A stretch of 64,000 nucleotides of DNA, taken from NCBI RefSeq assembly GCF_000368265.1, contig NZ_KB851219.1:75150-139149 (forward strand), given 5' to 3'. Position numbers and translations under genes: made by a program. The notes under the pieces are model-generated. The model saw only the letters and a program-made list of their open reading frames with translations. It did not search any database and was not told where the DNA came from. The DNA comes from Acinetobacter brisouisimilis (GTDB lineage: Bacteria > Pseudomonadota > Gammaproteobacteria > Pseudomonadales > Moraxellaceae). Shown here piece after piece: positions 29,778 through 38,637 of the stretch; within the stretch, counting starts at the first letter, position 1; every line of letters starts with the position of its first letter.

Positions 29778-29860
29778 AGTTGAAGCCTTAAATGAGTAAA
29801 AATATCAATATTTGCCTCGCCATGCTAACATGAGCCGACGAATTCTTGCACCTTGAAATC

Positions 29861-30622
29861 ATGACATCTGAGAAATTTACTGTAGAAAAAGTCTTATCTA
29901 TTCAACGTTGGGCCGATAATTTATTCAGCTTTAGCATGACACGACCAGCTCACTTTAAATTCACCGCAGGGCAGTTTGCACGCATTGGTTTACAGGTCGA
30001 TGGTGAACTCATCGTGCGAGCATATTCTGTAGTTTCATCGCCTTATGATGAAACCTTGGAGTTTTTTTCGATTGTTGTGCCTGATGGTGCTTTTACTTCA
30101 CGTCTAAAAGACTTACAAGTGGGTGATGAGCTGTATCTGGAAAAAATTCCCTATGGATTCTTAACTTTGGCACGCTATCAGCAACCGTTACCACATGATT
30201 TATGGTTACTGGCAACCGGTACAGGCTTGGCACCATTTTTGTCGATGTTACAGGATTTTGAGACATGGCAAAATTATCAAAAAATCAATCTGGTTTATAG
30301 TGTGCGTACACAGGCAGAACTGGCATACGTTGAGCGTATTCAGGAAATTGCTGCGACCTTCGGCGAAGGGCATACAGGGTTTCAATTTGTTCCGATTATT
30401 ACGCGTGATCCACAGGCAATATTGCACCAGCGTTTGCCCGTTTTAATTGAAAATGGACAATTAGAAGCTGTAATTGGACAGCAATTTAACCCAGAAACGA
30501 GTCATATTATGCTCTGTGGTAACCCACAAATGGTTGAAGATACCAAAGAAGCCTTAAAGCAGCGTGGCTTGAGCATGAATCGTCGTGGTGAAGGCAATAT
30601 TGCTGTAGAGAATTATTGGTAA
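29861..30622 (+). CDS. fpr: ferredoxin/flavodoxin-NADP+ reductase
   Basis: FAD enzyme that exchanges electrons between NADPH and ferredoxin or flavodoxin, used in redox balance and iron-sulfur repair. The FAD motif RAYSVVSSPYDETLEFF is near residue 53, the NADPH pyrophosphate loop is LLATGTGLAPFLSML near residue 118, and the terminal ...GEGNIAVENYW ends in the aromatic residue stacking on flavin. The frame opens at a TTG at 29846, but the ATG at 29861 gives the usual length (253). Divergent partner is the LysR regulator. Confidence 0.93.
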   Translation: MTSEKFTVEKVLSIQRWADNLFSFSMTRPAHFKFTAGQFARIGLQVDGELIVRAYSVVSSPYDETLEFFSIVVPDGAFTSRLKDLQVGDELYLEKIPYGFLTLARYQQPLPHDLWLLATGTGLAPFLSMLQDFETWQNYQKINLVYSVRTQAELAYVERIQEIAATFGEGHTGFQFVPIITRDPQAILHQRLPVLIENGQLEAVIGQQFNPETSHIMLCGNPQMVEDTKEALKQRGLSMNRRGEGNIAVENYW

Positions 30623-30650
30623 AAATGAGTCTGGATATGTTTGTCGCAGC

Positions 30651-31073
30651 TTAATGCACAAACATATCCATAAAGGTGCGGATTTCACTAATTGCAGTTT
30701 CAACATCGGAACTGAGCCAAGTCGGTTCAAAAAAACCTGCATAATATTCGAGCCGATCTTGTGGCACGACCAAGCGAATAGGGCATTCTTCATCGACTAA
30801 ACGCCAAGGAATAATGAGAACATCCTGATCGAGAAATGCTTCGATATTACGTAAATCGATCACTATTGCACTGATAAAGTCAGGAAATGGCATGACAGAA
30901 AATTCTTCTGTACGGCGACGAAAATATTCCAAATCACCCCACTTGAGCACATAGCTTGGCTTGCTAAACTCAATCACGCCGATCAGATGCTGATCTCGCG
31001 TATAATGTAAATAACATTGATGCGTCACATCAGTGTCGAGTTCAAGGGACGTGGATTGCAGGCTATACGACAT
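30651..31073 (-). CDS. hypothetical protein, 140 residues
   Basis: I do not recognise a family. It is soluble and acidic, with alternating hydrophobic strands (YLHYTRDQHLIGVIEF, SAIVIDLRNIEAFL, DVLIIPWRL) that suggest a mixed alpha/beta domain. The C-terminal helix SDVETAISEIRTFMDMFV is amphipathic. The frame extends to 31100; I prefer the Met at 31073. It is convergent with fpr, with a gap of 28 bases and no clear terminator. Confidence 0.65.
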   Translation of the reverse strand: MSYSLQSTSLELDTDVTHQCYLHYTRDQHLIGVIEFSKPSYVLKWGDLEYFRRRTEEFSVMPFPDFISAIVIDLRNIEAFLDQDVLIIPWRLVDEECPIRLVVPQDRLEYYAGFFEPTWLSSDVETAISEIRTFMDMFVH

Positions 31074-31236
31074 AATCGTGGTGCATTGAAAAAGTGGCAC
31101 ATAGTATAGCCTATTTTTAGGCTACAGCAGATAAACAATGTATACGTGATGATAATGCTTCTTCACACAACACAACATAAACTTGATGTAGTATGAAAAA
31201 TAGTCGAATTGACGTGATAGAAAGGAGGAGATGACT

Positions 31237-31428
31237 ATGTTACGCCATCTAAGTCGGTCACTTCATGAGATGTATGTAAAAGAAAATAAACGTCTCGTGC
31301 GTTTTATGTTTGCCATGATTGTTTTATTTTATGTAGCAGTTGTGGCTTACATGTTCAGTTACAGCAGCCCAAGTGCCAAAGATGCTTATACAGGGCATCC
31401 TCAAGCGACGAAAATTGTGAAAAATTAA
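31237..31428 (+). CDS. small single-helix membrane protein
   Basis: A 63-residue protein beginning MLRHLSRSLHEMYVKENKR. One membrane helix follows (about residues 22-44, FMFAMIVLFYVAVVAYMFSY), with a short polar tail ending ATKIVKN. The basic N-terminus suggests an N-in topology. AAAGGAGGAG at 31221-31230 is a near-perfect Shine-Dalgarno placed 6 bases before this ATG. An in-frame ATG at 31231 would abut the same site and is less likely. No family recognised. Confidence 0.7.
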   Translation: MLRHLSRSLHEMYVKENKRLVRFMFAMIVLFYVAVVAYMFSYSSPSAKDAYTGHPQATKIVKN

Positions 31429-31466
31429 GCATATATACTGCTGAAGGAATGGAATTCCTTCGGCAG

Positions 31467-32666
31467 TTACACATATTCTGCTGCAGCAGCGGCAGATGAC
31501 CATGCCCACTGAAAATTGTATCCGCCTAAGTGTCCCGTTACATCCAGCACTTCGCCTAAAAAGAATAAACCTTTCTGCTTTTTACTTTCCATGGTTTTAG
31601 ATGAAACCTCATCGGTATCAACCCCACCTAAAGTCACTTCTGCTGTGCGGTAGCCTTCAGTACCCGATGGCTTGACCTGAAAGTTTTGTAGTTGAGTCGC
31701 AATATTTTCCAGTTTTTGATCGCTGAATTGACCGATTGCAGTTTCACTGTCTGCTTGCCAAATCAGTTGTTGCAGTTCAGCGATGACGGATTTTGCTGCA
31801 AGCTCATTTAGTAACGTGCGTAATAAACTTTTTGGTTGGCTCAGTTTTTTCTGTTTTAGCCATGCACAAAGATCATGAGTTGGGAAAAAGTTGATCTGAA
31901 AACTTTCACCAACCTGCCAGTAGTTAGACAGTTGTAATGAGCTTGGCCCGCTCAAACCACGATGAGTAAAGAGTAATGCTTCGGTAAAAGCCGCATCCGC
32001 ATTGCTTAAAGTTGCTTCTAAAGCATTGCCACTTAAACGACTTGTGACTTCTTTAAATTGATCGGAAAAAGTAAAAGGAACCAGACCTGCGCGAGTTGGA
32101 TAAACTCGATGCCCGAATTGTTGTGCCAGTTTATAGCCAAAATCTGAGCCGCCGAGTGTGGGAATAGACAAACCACCTGTTGCGACCACAACCGATTCAG
32201 TCTGATAGCTTTGAGTGGAGGTTTTAACGCTAAACTGATGTTCTGCAAGCACTTGGACTTGGGTAACTTCTGCTGAAGTTTGAATCTCAACCAAATCTGT
32301 TTTGCTACATTCAGCAAGCAACATATTTAAAATATCTTTGGCGCCGTTTAACGTAAACAGTTGCCCATGCTTGCGTTCTTCGTAGGCAATCCCATATTCA
32401 CAGACCAGGCCAATAAAATCCCATTGGTTATAACGTGAAAGTGCCGATTTTACGAAATGCGTGTTATGACAAAGATAATTTTCAGGCTCGACATCCAGAT
32501 TGGTGAAGTTACATTTTCCTCCACCAGACATCAGGATTTTTTTGCCGACTTTATTGGCTTTTTCCAGTACTAATACAGAGCGTCCGCGTTTGGCTGCACA
32601 TGCTGCCAACATCAAGCCTGATGCACCTGCGCCTAATACGATGACATCATACTGTAGAGCAGCCAT
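31467..32666 (-). CDS. HI0933/YhiN-family FAD-dependent oxidoreductase
   Basis: Flavoprotein of the HI0933 family (BaiN/YhiN-like). The N-terminal Rossmann FAD motif is VLGAGASGLMLAACAAKRG (residues 10-28). The family block KKILMSGGGKCNFTN follows, then FTHRGLSGPSSLQ and the C-terminal second FAD contact GEVLDVTGHLGGYNFQWAWSSG-like segment. 399 residues. The reaction is unproven; relatives reduce or dehydrogenate small organic substrates. It is the last gene of the minus-strand efflux operon, 29 bases after the PLP enzyme. Confidence 0.88.
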   Translation of the reverse strand: MAALQYDVIVLGAGASGLMLAACAAKRGRSVLVLEKANKVGKKILMSGGGKCNFTNLDVEPENYLCHNTHFVKSALSRYNQWDFIGLVCEYGIAYEERKHGQLFTLNGAKDILNMLLAECSKTDLVEIQTSAEVTQVQVLAEHQFSVKTSTQSYQTESVVVATGGLSIPTLGGSDFGYKLAQQFGHRVYPTRAGLVPFTFSDQFKEVTSRLSGNALEATLSNADAAFTEALLFTHRGLSGPSSLQLSNYWQVGESFQINFFPTHDLCAWLKQKKLSQPKSLLRTLLNELAAKSVIAELQQLIWQADSETAIGQFSDQKLENIATQLQNFQVKPSGTEGYRTAEVTLGGVDTDEVSSKTMESKKQKGLFFLGEVLDVTGHLGGYNFQWAWSSAAAAAEYV

Positions 32667-32695
32667 GTGATTCTCCGAATGCTAAAAACCGCGCA

Positions 32696-33595
32696 TTATA
32701 CTGAAATTTTGGGCATGTCGCCTAACTCTTGTGCACGTCCTTGTAAACCACCTGTGTGAATGGCGAGAATTCGTGTACCTGACTGAAAAAAGCCTTGTTC
32801 GATCAGGTCAAAAATTCCCATGAGCATTTTGCCTGTATACACCTGTTCGAGTGGAATCTGATAAGTCTGCTCAAAGCTTCGAATAAATTGCATCAGTTCA
32901 GGTGATGTTTTGGCATAACCACCACAGCAGTAAGTATCCAAAATTTTCCAGTTGCTTTTGTCGGTAAATTGCTTCACCTCTTGTGTCAGAAATTCACCTT
33001 TAAGCGTAGAAAAACCGAGTAACTGATGGCGTGAATCACTGGCTTGGATTAAACCTGATAGTGTGCCGCCAGTACCAACTGCACAGCAGAACACATCATA
33101 ATGATTTAAATCTTCCGAAGTTAGAATTTCCTGACAGCCTTGAATGGCAAGGTCATTGGTTCCTCCTTCAGGAATCAGATAACTGTCGGGAAATTGTGAT
33201 TGTAACTGCTGTAAAAAGTCTGGCTCATGACGTTGTTGATAAGCTTGTCGTGAAATAAATTCAAGCTGCATCCCCATCTCGCGTGCAGTTTGCAAGGTTG
33301 GGTTGAGTGGGCGCTGTGCCATTTCTTCGCCCCGAATGATGCCAATGCTTTGTAAACCAAGCATCTGAGCAGCATATGCCGTTGCTGCAATATGATTGGA
33401 ATATGCGCCTCCGAAAGTCAGTACAGCGGTTTTGCCTTGTTGCTGTGCCTGTTGCAGGTTGTATTTGAGTTTATAAAACTTATTGCCTGAAATCTGGGGA
33501 TGAACCAAATCCAGCCGTTTCAGATCAAGCTGAATATCATTGCGTTGTATCAAGGTTTCTACGGGAATTTGAGGCGACTGGGCTTGAATCTGCAT
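32696..33595 (-). CDS. PLP-dependent D-cysteine desulfhydrase / ACC deaminase-like protein
   Basis: Fold-type-II PLP enzyme, 299 residues. The PLP-lysine region is SGNKFYKLKYNL (around residue 38-49), followed by LTFGGAYSNHIAATAYAA, which contacts phosphate and substrate carboxylate, and later PEGGTNDLAIQGC and AVGTGGTLSGLI. Relatives split D-cysteine into pyruvate, sulfide and ammonia, or open 1-aminocyclopropane-1-carboxylate; the sequence alone does not decide. The start shares its last base with the stop of the EmrA-like gene, which implies translational coupling to the efflux genes. Confidence 0.85.
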   Translation of the reverse strand: MQIQAQSPQIPVETLIQRNDIQLDLKRLDLVHPQISGNKFYKLKYNLQQAQQQGKTAVLTFGGAYSNHIAATAYAAQMLGLQSIGIIRGEEMAQRPLNPTLQTAREMGMQLEFISRQAYQQRHEPDFLQQLQSQFPDSYLIPEGGTNDLAIQGCQEILTSEDLNHYDVFCCAVGTGGTLSGLIQASDSRHQLLGFSTLKGEFLTQEVKQFTDKSNWKILDTYCCGGYAKTSPELMQFIRSFEQTYQIPLEQVYTGKMLMGIFDLIEQGFFQSGTRILAIHTGGLQGRAQELGDMPKISV

Positions 33596-34749
33596 TAGCG
33601 TGTGCCTGTTCCTTGTGTTGAAGTATCAACCGAGCTAATGACCGACATGCCTGGTCTGAGGCGCGCCAATTCAGGTTGATTTGGGTCAATTGCAATTTTT
33701 ACCGCAATACGCTGCACCACTTTGGTAAAGTTGCCTGTCGCATTATCAGTTTTTAAAACACTAAACTCAGAGCCTGCAGCAGGAGAGATTTCCTCGACCC
33801 GTCCTGTAAATTTTTTGTGCTTTAAGGCATCGACGGTAAACGAGGCTTTTTGCCCAATCTGCATATTGGCAATCTGAGTTTCCTTAAAGTTGGCAACCAC
33901 CCAAGTGGTTTGGGGAATGAGATACAGTAATTGCGAACCTGCCGCAACGTATTGTCCTACGCGTGGAGAAACCTCGCCCAGTTGTCCATCCATAGGGGCA
34001 GTGATGATGCTGTAATCTTTGGTGGTATTGGCTTGATCGAGTTGTGCCGCTGCATTTTTAACTTGTGCCTGTAAGCCTACGGTAGAAACTTGTGCAGTTT
34101 TTAAAGCTTCTTCGGCGACTTTGACGTTAGCTTTGGCTTCATTGAGTAAGGCCAGATTGTTGGCAACATTGGCTCGACTTTGATCCAGATCTGTTTTGGA
34201 AACAGCACCTGTATTACCTAAAGCCTGATAACGATACAGTTGTTGTAAGGAGAGCTGATATTGTGCTTCGATCTGAGCAACTTTAGCTTGCGCTGCTGCA
34301 ATATCGGCTTGACGTTGGGCAATCGTTTGCTTTTGATTGTTAAAGTTATTTGCAGCCTGCTCGACACTGGATTGGGCTTGTGACACTTTTTGATTATAAG
34401 TTGTCGGGTCAATCCGAATCAGAATTTGCCCTTTTTTGACATGATCAAAGTCACTGACTAAAACATCCTGAATATAGCCATTGATTTGAGAAGATAAAAC
34501 CGTGGTTTTACCTTTAATATAACTGTTGTCTGTCTGCTGGATTGGGGTATTGAATGGACCAATCTGCCATGCCCACATAATCACACTAATCCCAACCAAT
34601 AGCACAAAGAACATCAGGATCAAGGTTGATTTTTTGGTTTCGATCAACTTGCTGACCCGAGGCACTGCCTTTAAATGCGGTTGTTGCTGTGCTGTTGATG
34701 TGGCTTCTTGTTCAGCTGGGCGATCATCGGTTTTTGGCTGTTCACTCAT
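33595..34749 (-). CDS. EmrA/HlyD-type membrane fusion protein
   Basis: Periplasmic adaptor of an EmrAB-type efflux pump. After a hydrophilic N-terminus, one membrane helix (about residues 45-65, STLILMFFVLLVGISVIMWAW) anchors it in the inner membrane. The lipoyl/barrel part includes VLVSDFDHVKKGQILIRIDP, a long coiled-coil hairpin rich in Ala/Gln (about 110-240) follows, then the PMDGQLGEVSPRVGQYVAAG lipoyl half. 384 residues. It lies 15 bases after the MFS pump gene and acts with it and an outer-membrane channel encoded elsewhere. Confidence 0.9.
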   Translation of the reverse strand: MSEQPKTDDRPAEQEATSTAQQQPHLKAVPRVSKLIETKKSTLILMFFVLLVGISVIMWAWQIGPFNTPIQQTDNSYIKGKTTVLSSQINGYIQDVLVSDFDHVKKGQILIRIDPTTYNQKVSQAQSSVEQAANNFNNQKQTIAQRQADIAAAQAKVAQIEAQYQLSLQQLYRYQALGNTGAVSKTDLDQSRANVANNLALLNEAKANVKVAEEALKTAQVSTVGLQAQVKNAAAQLDQANTTKDYSIITAPMDGQLGEVSPRVGQYVAAGSQLLYLIPQTTWVVANFKETQIANMQIGQKASFTVDALKHKKFTGRVEEISPAAGSEFSVLKTDNATGNFTKVVQRIAVKIAIDPNQPELARLRPGMSVISSVDTSTQGTGTR

Positions 34750-34764
34750 AGCATTTCTCTAAAA

Positions 34765-36408
34765 TTAAGAGGATTGAGGTTGGCGGCGGGCATTGTAGTG
34801 TGTCGATGCAATATTGCCGAAGCCCCAAACCATTAAAATTACGGCAAAAATGCCATTTAAATAAATCACATCGTTATAGGCTCGCACCTGTGCTTCACGG
34901 GTAGTGACTTGTGACAAGCTGGATACAGCCTGTGCCTGATTTTTACTGCTATCGGTAATATAAGCGGCATACTTGCCTTGATACTGGCTGAGACGCTGCG
35001 TCACGTTAGGGTCTGTCGCTTCCAGTGCATTGTTAATGGTGACTTGATAAACTTGAGTACGTTCTTTTTGATAGGTTGAAAAAAACGAAGATCCCACCAG
35101 TCCACCAAAACTTTGGGTCGCTGAAAACAGCACCAAATAGGTCACAACATGGCCTGCACCCTGTTGCAAGGCGCGACCAAAACCGACCAGCAACAATGGG
35201 CCAATAAACAGCCCACCTGCAAAGGCCACTAAAAACTGACTATGATAAAAATTGGCGGGTCGTACATCACTGGTGAGATGAAAATCCAGACCACAAGCAA
35301 TTAAGACCAGAAATTCGGCAAAGACCAATTGCAAGACAATCCGTTCGCGGGTAAAGGTCAAGGCACTGAAAATGGCGCCTGCCAACATGCCAAAAAAAAT
35401 CACTGTGTAGAGGCTGACAAACTGGTCAGGCCCCATACCGACTGTTTTTAAAAAGTTAACGGCTGCATAAGTTTGCTCTGACATAAGTAGACGCAGGGCG
35501 AATGCCGCAAGAATAAAACGTAGGGTTGGCCAAGTGCCTAACCAGCGCGTCATAATCAGTGGGTTAGTGCGCTGATGCTCATAGAAAAAACCCAAAACCA
35601 GCAAAGTAAAACCGCAAATCAGCACATAGGCAATCCACGGTGAGTCAAACCACCAGCGTAGCGGCCCTTGTACCAGAACTGCACATAAACAGGCAAAGCC
35701 TGGGGCAAGTAAGGCAAAAGTCAGGAAATCGCCTTTTTCAAATACTGCTATACGTAAGCTACGCGGCAGCTTGAGTGAGACCACCATGGCAAAACAGCAA
35801 ATGCTCAGGCCAAGCTCAAAGGTATACAGCACAGTCCAGTTGTTGACGTTCACCAGAAGTGGAGAAATAATCCATGCTAGCGGTACGCCCAATTGCCCAA
35901 TACCAATTCCCAGATACAGTCCTTTAATGCGATGTTCTTTGCTAAAGCCTTGCATGATGTAATACATGCCCAGAGAACTAAGGGGAGCAGCCGCCAAGCC
36001 ACTAATAAAGCGGGCAAATAGTGCAGATTGATAGTTATTTACCAAAATATGCATGATCATGACCGCAATAAATACCAACAAGCCAATTTCACTAAATAAG
36101 CGCAGTCCATACTGCTGGCGGGCTTTAAACAAAATCAGGTTGGAACTGATATTTGCCATAACATACGCAGCAGGCAGCCATGCTCCTTCAATAGGCGTTA
36201 AACCGTATTCACCTTGTAGTTGAGGTAAATTGGCGCTAATAAAGCCGTTACTCAGTCCTGCGGAAAGCGCAATAAATATGCCGATAAAAAAATATAAATA
36301 GCGTTTGCCACGTGGGTGCTCAATTGAAGGGGGAGAGCCAGGCAAGACAGGACGTTCGTCGGCTGTCCAGTCGGGCGGTGTCTCCAGATAACGCGGCTGT
36401 TTATCCAT
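34765..36408 (-). CDS. EmrB-like MFS transporter (DHA2 family)
   Basis: Inner-membrane drug:H+ antiporter subunit, 547 residues with about 14 hydrophobic helices as in the DHA2 family. The first helix is FFIGIFIALSAGLSNGFIS, and the next block GLTPIEGAWLPAAYVMANIS resembles the conserved first-loop motif. The last loop before the terminal helix is long and polar (YQGKYAAYITDSSKNQAQA). It partners the EmrA-like gene downstream. The start overlaps the 3' end of the TetR gene by 8 bases. The substrate is unknown. Confidence 0.9.
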   Translation of the reverse strand: MDKQPRYLETPPDWTADERPVLPGSPPSIEHPRGKRYLYFFIGIFIALSAGLSNGFISANLPQLQGEYGLTPIEGAWLPAAYVMANISSNLILFKARQQYGLRLFSEIGLLVFIAVMIMHILVNNYQSALFARFISGLAAAPLSSLGMYYIMQGFSKEHRIKGLYLGIGIGQLGVPLAWIISPLLVNVNNWTVLYTFELGLSICCFAMVVSLKLPRSLRIAVFEKGDFLTFALLAPGFACLCAVLVQGPLRWWFDSPWIAYVLICGFTLLVLGFFYEHQRTNPLIMTRWLGTWPTLRFILAAFALRLLMSEQTYAAVNFLKTVGMGPDQFVSLYTVIFFGMLAGAIFSALTFTRERIVLQLVFAEFLVLIACGLDFHLTSDVRPANFYHSQFLVAFAGGLFIGPLLLVGFGRALQQGAGHVVTYLVLFSATQSFGGLVGSSFFSTYQKERTQVYQVTINNALEATDPNVTQRLSQYQGKYAAYITDSSKNQAQAVSSLSQVTTREAQVRAYNDVIYLNGIFAVILMVWGFGNIASTHYNARRQPQSS

Positions 36409-36970
36409 AACGTGCCTCGCGTGATACCTGAATCCCTGTCAGTAATAGTTCAATGGCACGTTTGGCAAGGCGTATTTGTTCTTGTTCGGTATGCCCACGA
36501 AACGATGCGGTTAAAATTGAAATAATAGTACGGTAATCTTCAAAAGTCAGATCTGGACGACAAACCTTTGCAGCAATTGCCTGATCAATCAGCGGTTGAA
36601 TAATTTGCTGATGTTGCTGGATGAGTTCTTGTAGCTGTGCCTCATTGGCATCAAGGACACGCCAGTATTCTTTGAGTGCAGATAAGTGCGGCAGATTGTT
36701 TATATGACTGTAAATCAATAAAAACAAGCCATCTTCAAACTGTCCATAATATTTGGCACGTGTTTCTAGATTTTCAATCGACTGTTGCAACAAGGCATAA
36801 ATCAAGTGTTTGCGGTCAGCAAAATTACGATAAAATGTGGCACGCCCAACCCCTGCATAATCAATAATCATCTGTAAAGGCACATGAATGCCATGTGCTT
36901 TAATCATTTCTGCTGCAGCATTTAAAAGCTCTTCACGGTTTTGTGCCGCACGTTGTAAGTGTTTACTCAT
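36401..36970 (-). CDS. TetR-family transcriptional regulator of the efflux operon
   Basis: TetR repressor. The N-terminal helix-turn-helix spans about residues 10-55: REELLNAAAEMIKAHGIHVPLQMIIDYAGVGRATFYRNFADR. A helical ligand-binding domain follows. 189 residues from the ATG at 36970; the longer frame from a TTG at 37012 runs through the palindrome and is not used. It is the first gene of an overlapping TetR-EmrB-EmrA operon, so it probably represses its own operon through the 18-bp palindrome just upstream. Confidence 0.88.
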   Translation of the reverse strand: MSKHLQRAAQNREELLNAAAEMIKAHGIHVPLQMIIDYAGVGRATFYRNFADRKHLIYALLQQSIENLETRAKYYGQFEDGLFLLIYSHINNLPHLSALKEYWRVLDANEAQLQELIQQHQQIIQPLIDQAIAAKVCRPDLTFEDYRTIISILTASFRGHTEQEQIRLAKRAIELLLTGIQVSREARYG

Positions 36971-37004
36971 GATTGCCAAGTCATTCAAAATCTGTTGGTA
37001 TTTT

Positions 37005-37022
37005 ACGGACAAATTTGTCCGT
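37005..37022. promoter_or_regulatory. perfect 18-bp palindrome, probable TetR operator
   Basis: ACGGACAAATTTGTCCGT reads the same on both strands. It ends 35 bases upstream of the chosen tetR start and lies in the gap shared with the divergent methyltransferase gene. TetR-family repressors typically bind palindromes of this size next to their own gene. Binding itself is inferred. Confidence 0.7.
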
Positions 37023-37154
37023 TTGTATTGGAATAGGTGTTTATAGTTTTGTAAATTAATAACTTTATTTTATATATATGCTTATAAATCATCATTATTT
37101 ATTTTATGAAATCTTCTTTATGCTGTGTTTTATAGATATGAGGAGTAATAAAAA

Positions 37155-37919
37155 ATGAATACACAACACCAAGTCAATCAACATCAATACCAAGATAAAT
37201 CAAATGCTTATTTGAACAGTAGTGTACATGCTCAAGGTGCAGAATTTGTAAAAATGCAGCAATGTGTGCAGCAGCATCAATTCAAGCATATATTGGATTT
37301 GGGCTGTGGGGCGGGGCATGTCAGTTATCAGGTCGCACCATATACCGAGCAGGTCATTGCTTATGATGTGACATCAGAAATGGTGGAATTGGTTTGCCAA
37401 CAAGCAAAAGAGAAGGGCTTAAGCCAAATTCAGGGGCAACAGGGTGCAGCCGAGAAATTGCCTTTTGCAGATCAGTCTTTCGATTGCATTATTAGTCGCT
37501 ATTCAGCACATCACTGGCAGCATGTCGGGCAAGCTATGCAGGAAATTTATAGGGTTTTACAACCACACGGCAAAGTGATTTTTGTGGATATTTTGGGAAA
37601 TGGTCAGCCTGCTTTAGACACCTTTTTGCAAACGATTGAAATGATTCGTGACCCAAGTCATGTGCGAAATTACAACTCGCAAGAATGGATGCAATTTGCT
37701 GAATATGCGGGTTTTCAGGTTGAGCAAGTAGAAAAACAAGTATTGCATTTGGACTTTGACAGTTGGGTCAGCCGCATGCAAACTCTAGCAAGTGGCGTTG
37801 AAACGATTCGGAGCTTGCAAGGCAAAGTTTCTGACGCCGTTATGCAACATTTCCAGATTCAGGCAGATGGTTCATTTCAAAGCGATGTGATGTATTTAGT
37901 ATTGGGAAAAACAGCTTAA
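37155..37919 (+). CDS. class I SAM-dependent methyltransferase
   Basis: Cytoplasmic methyltransferase, 254 residues. SAM-binding motif I is ILDLGCGAGHVSYQV (about residues 46-60), motif II is VIAYDVTSEMVE, and the post-motif FDCIISRYSAHHWQHVGQAMQEIYRVLQPHGKVIFVDI is the usual UbiE/methyltransf_11 pattern. AGGAG 9 bases before the ATG supports the start. It is divergent from the efflux regulator, with the palindrome in the shared gap, so co-control is possible. Substrate unknown. Confidence 0.87.
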   Translation: MNTQHQVNQHQYQDKSNAYLNSSVHAQGAEFVKMQQCVQQHQFKHILDLGCGAGHVSYQVAPYTEQVIAYDVTSEMVELVCQQAKEKGLSQIQGQQGAAEKLPFADQSFDCIISRYSAHHWQHVGQAMQEIYRVLQPHGKVIFVDILGNGQPALDTFLQTIEMIRDPSHVRNYNSQEWMQFAEYAGFQVEQVEKQVLHLDFDSWVSRMQTLASGVETIRSLQGKVSDAVMQHFQIQADGSFQSDVMYLVLGKTA

Positions 37920-37966
37920 GTTCTGCTAAAATATCCGCCTTTGTTGGCCAGTAAATAGGTACTGTC

Positions 37967-38590
37967 GTGAATAGTTTGTGGGCGCTTTTTCCGATTGCCA
38001 TCGCATTAATGTTAGGCGCGATTAGCCCTGGTCCAACGTTTATTTATGTGGCAAAAAACTCCATTGCCATTTCACGTAAGCATGGCTTATTTACTGCTTT
38101 GGGCACTGGAACAGGTGCGGCACTATTTGGTTTGCTTGCGGTCATGGGCTTGCAAGCAATTTTACTCGCCGTCCCATCCGCATATTTGATTTTAAAAGTG
38201 TGTGGTGGTCTGTATTTGCTATGGCTCGCATTTAAAATTATTCGCCATGCCAAAGAGCCAATCCATACAGAGCAAGATACAGCACCAAAAATGAGCTATG
38301 CCCAAGCCTATCGTTTAGGGCTGATCACACAGTTAAGTAATCCGAAAATTGCGATTGTCCTCGCCAGTATTTTTACCGCTTTACTGCCAAAAGAAATCCC
38401 AAGTTATTACTATGTGGTTTTGCCGATACTGTGCTTTTTTATTGATGCAGGTTGGTATTCGCTGGTCGCTATGGTGCTTTCGGCTGAAGTACCGCGTAAA
38501 GTGTATTTAAAATCCAAAGCGATTTTTGATCGTGTAGCAGGCGGCGTGATGACTTTGCTTGGACTGAAACTGATTTTTGGTATGAAATAA
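37967..38590 (+). CDS. LysE family exporter
   Basis: Second LysE/RhtB-type inner-membrane exporter in the window, 207 residues with about six helices. Family signatures are LMLGAISPGPTFIYVAKNSIAIS (residues 15-37) and TQLSNPKIAIVLASIF near residue 123. The start is GTG at 37967, with GGCCAGTAAATAGGTACTGTC upstream. It follows the methyltransferase by 47 bases on the same strand and may share its transcript. A terminator follows. Substrate unknown. Confidence 0.87.
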   Translation: MNSLWALFPIAIALMLGAISPGPTFIYVAKNSIAISRKHGLFTALGTGTGAALFGLLAVMGLQAILLAVPSAYLILKVCGGLYLLWLAFKIIRHAKEPIHTEQDTAPKMSYAQAYRLGLITQLSNPKIAIVLASIFTALLPKEIPSYYYVVLPILCFFIDAGWYSLVAMVLSAEVPRKVYLKSKAIFDRVAGGVMTLLGLKLIFGMK

Positions 38591-38603
38591 TCTAAAGAAT
38601 TTT

Positions 38604-38637
38604 AAAAAAGCCTATTGTTCATCAATAGGCTTTTTTT
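38604..38637 (+). terminator. terminator after the second LysE gene
   Basis: AAAAAGCCTATTG and CAATAGGCTTTTT pair around TTCAT and run into seven T residues, 13 bases after the stop. Confidence 0.92.
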
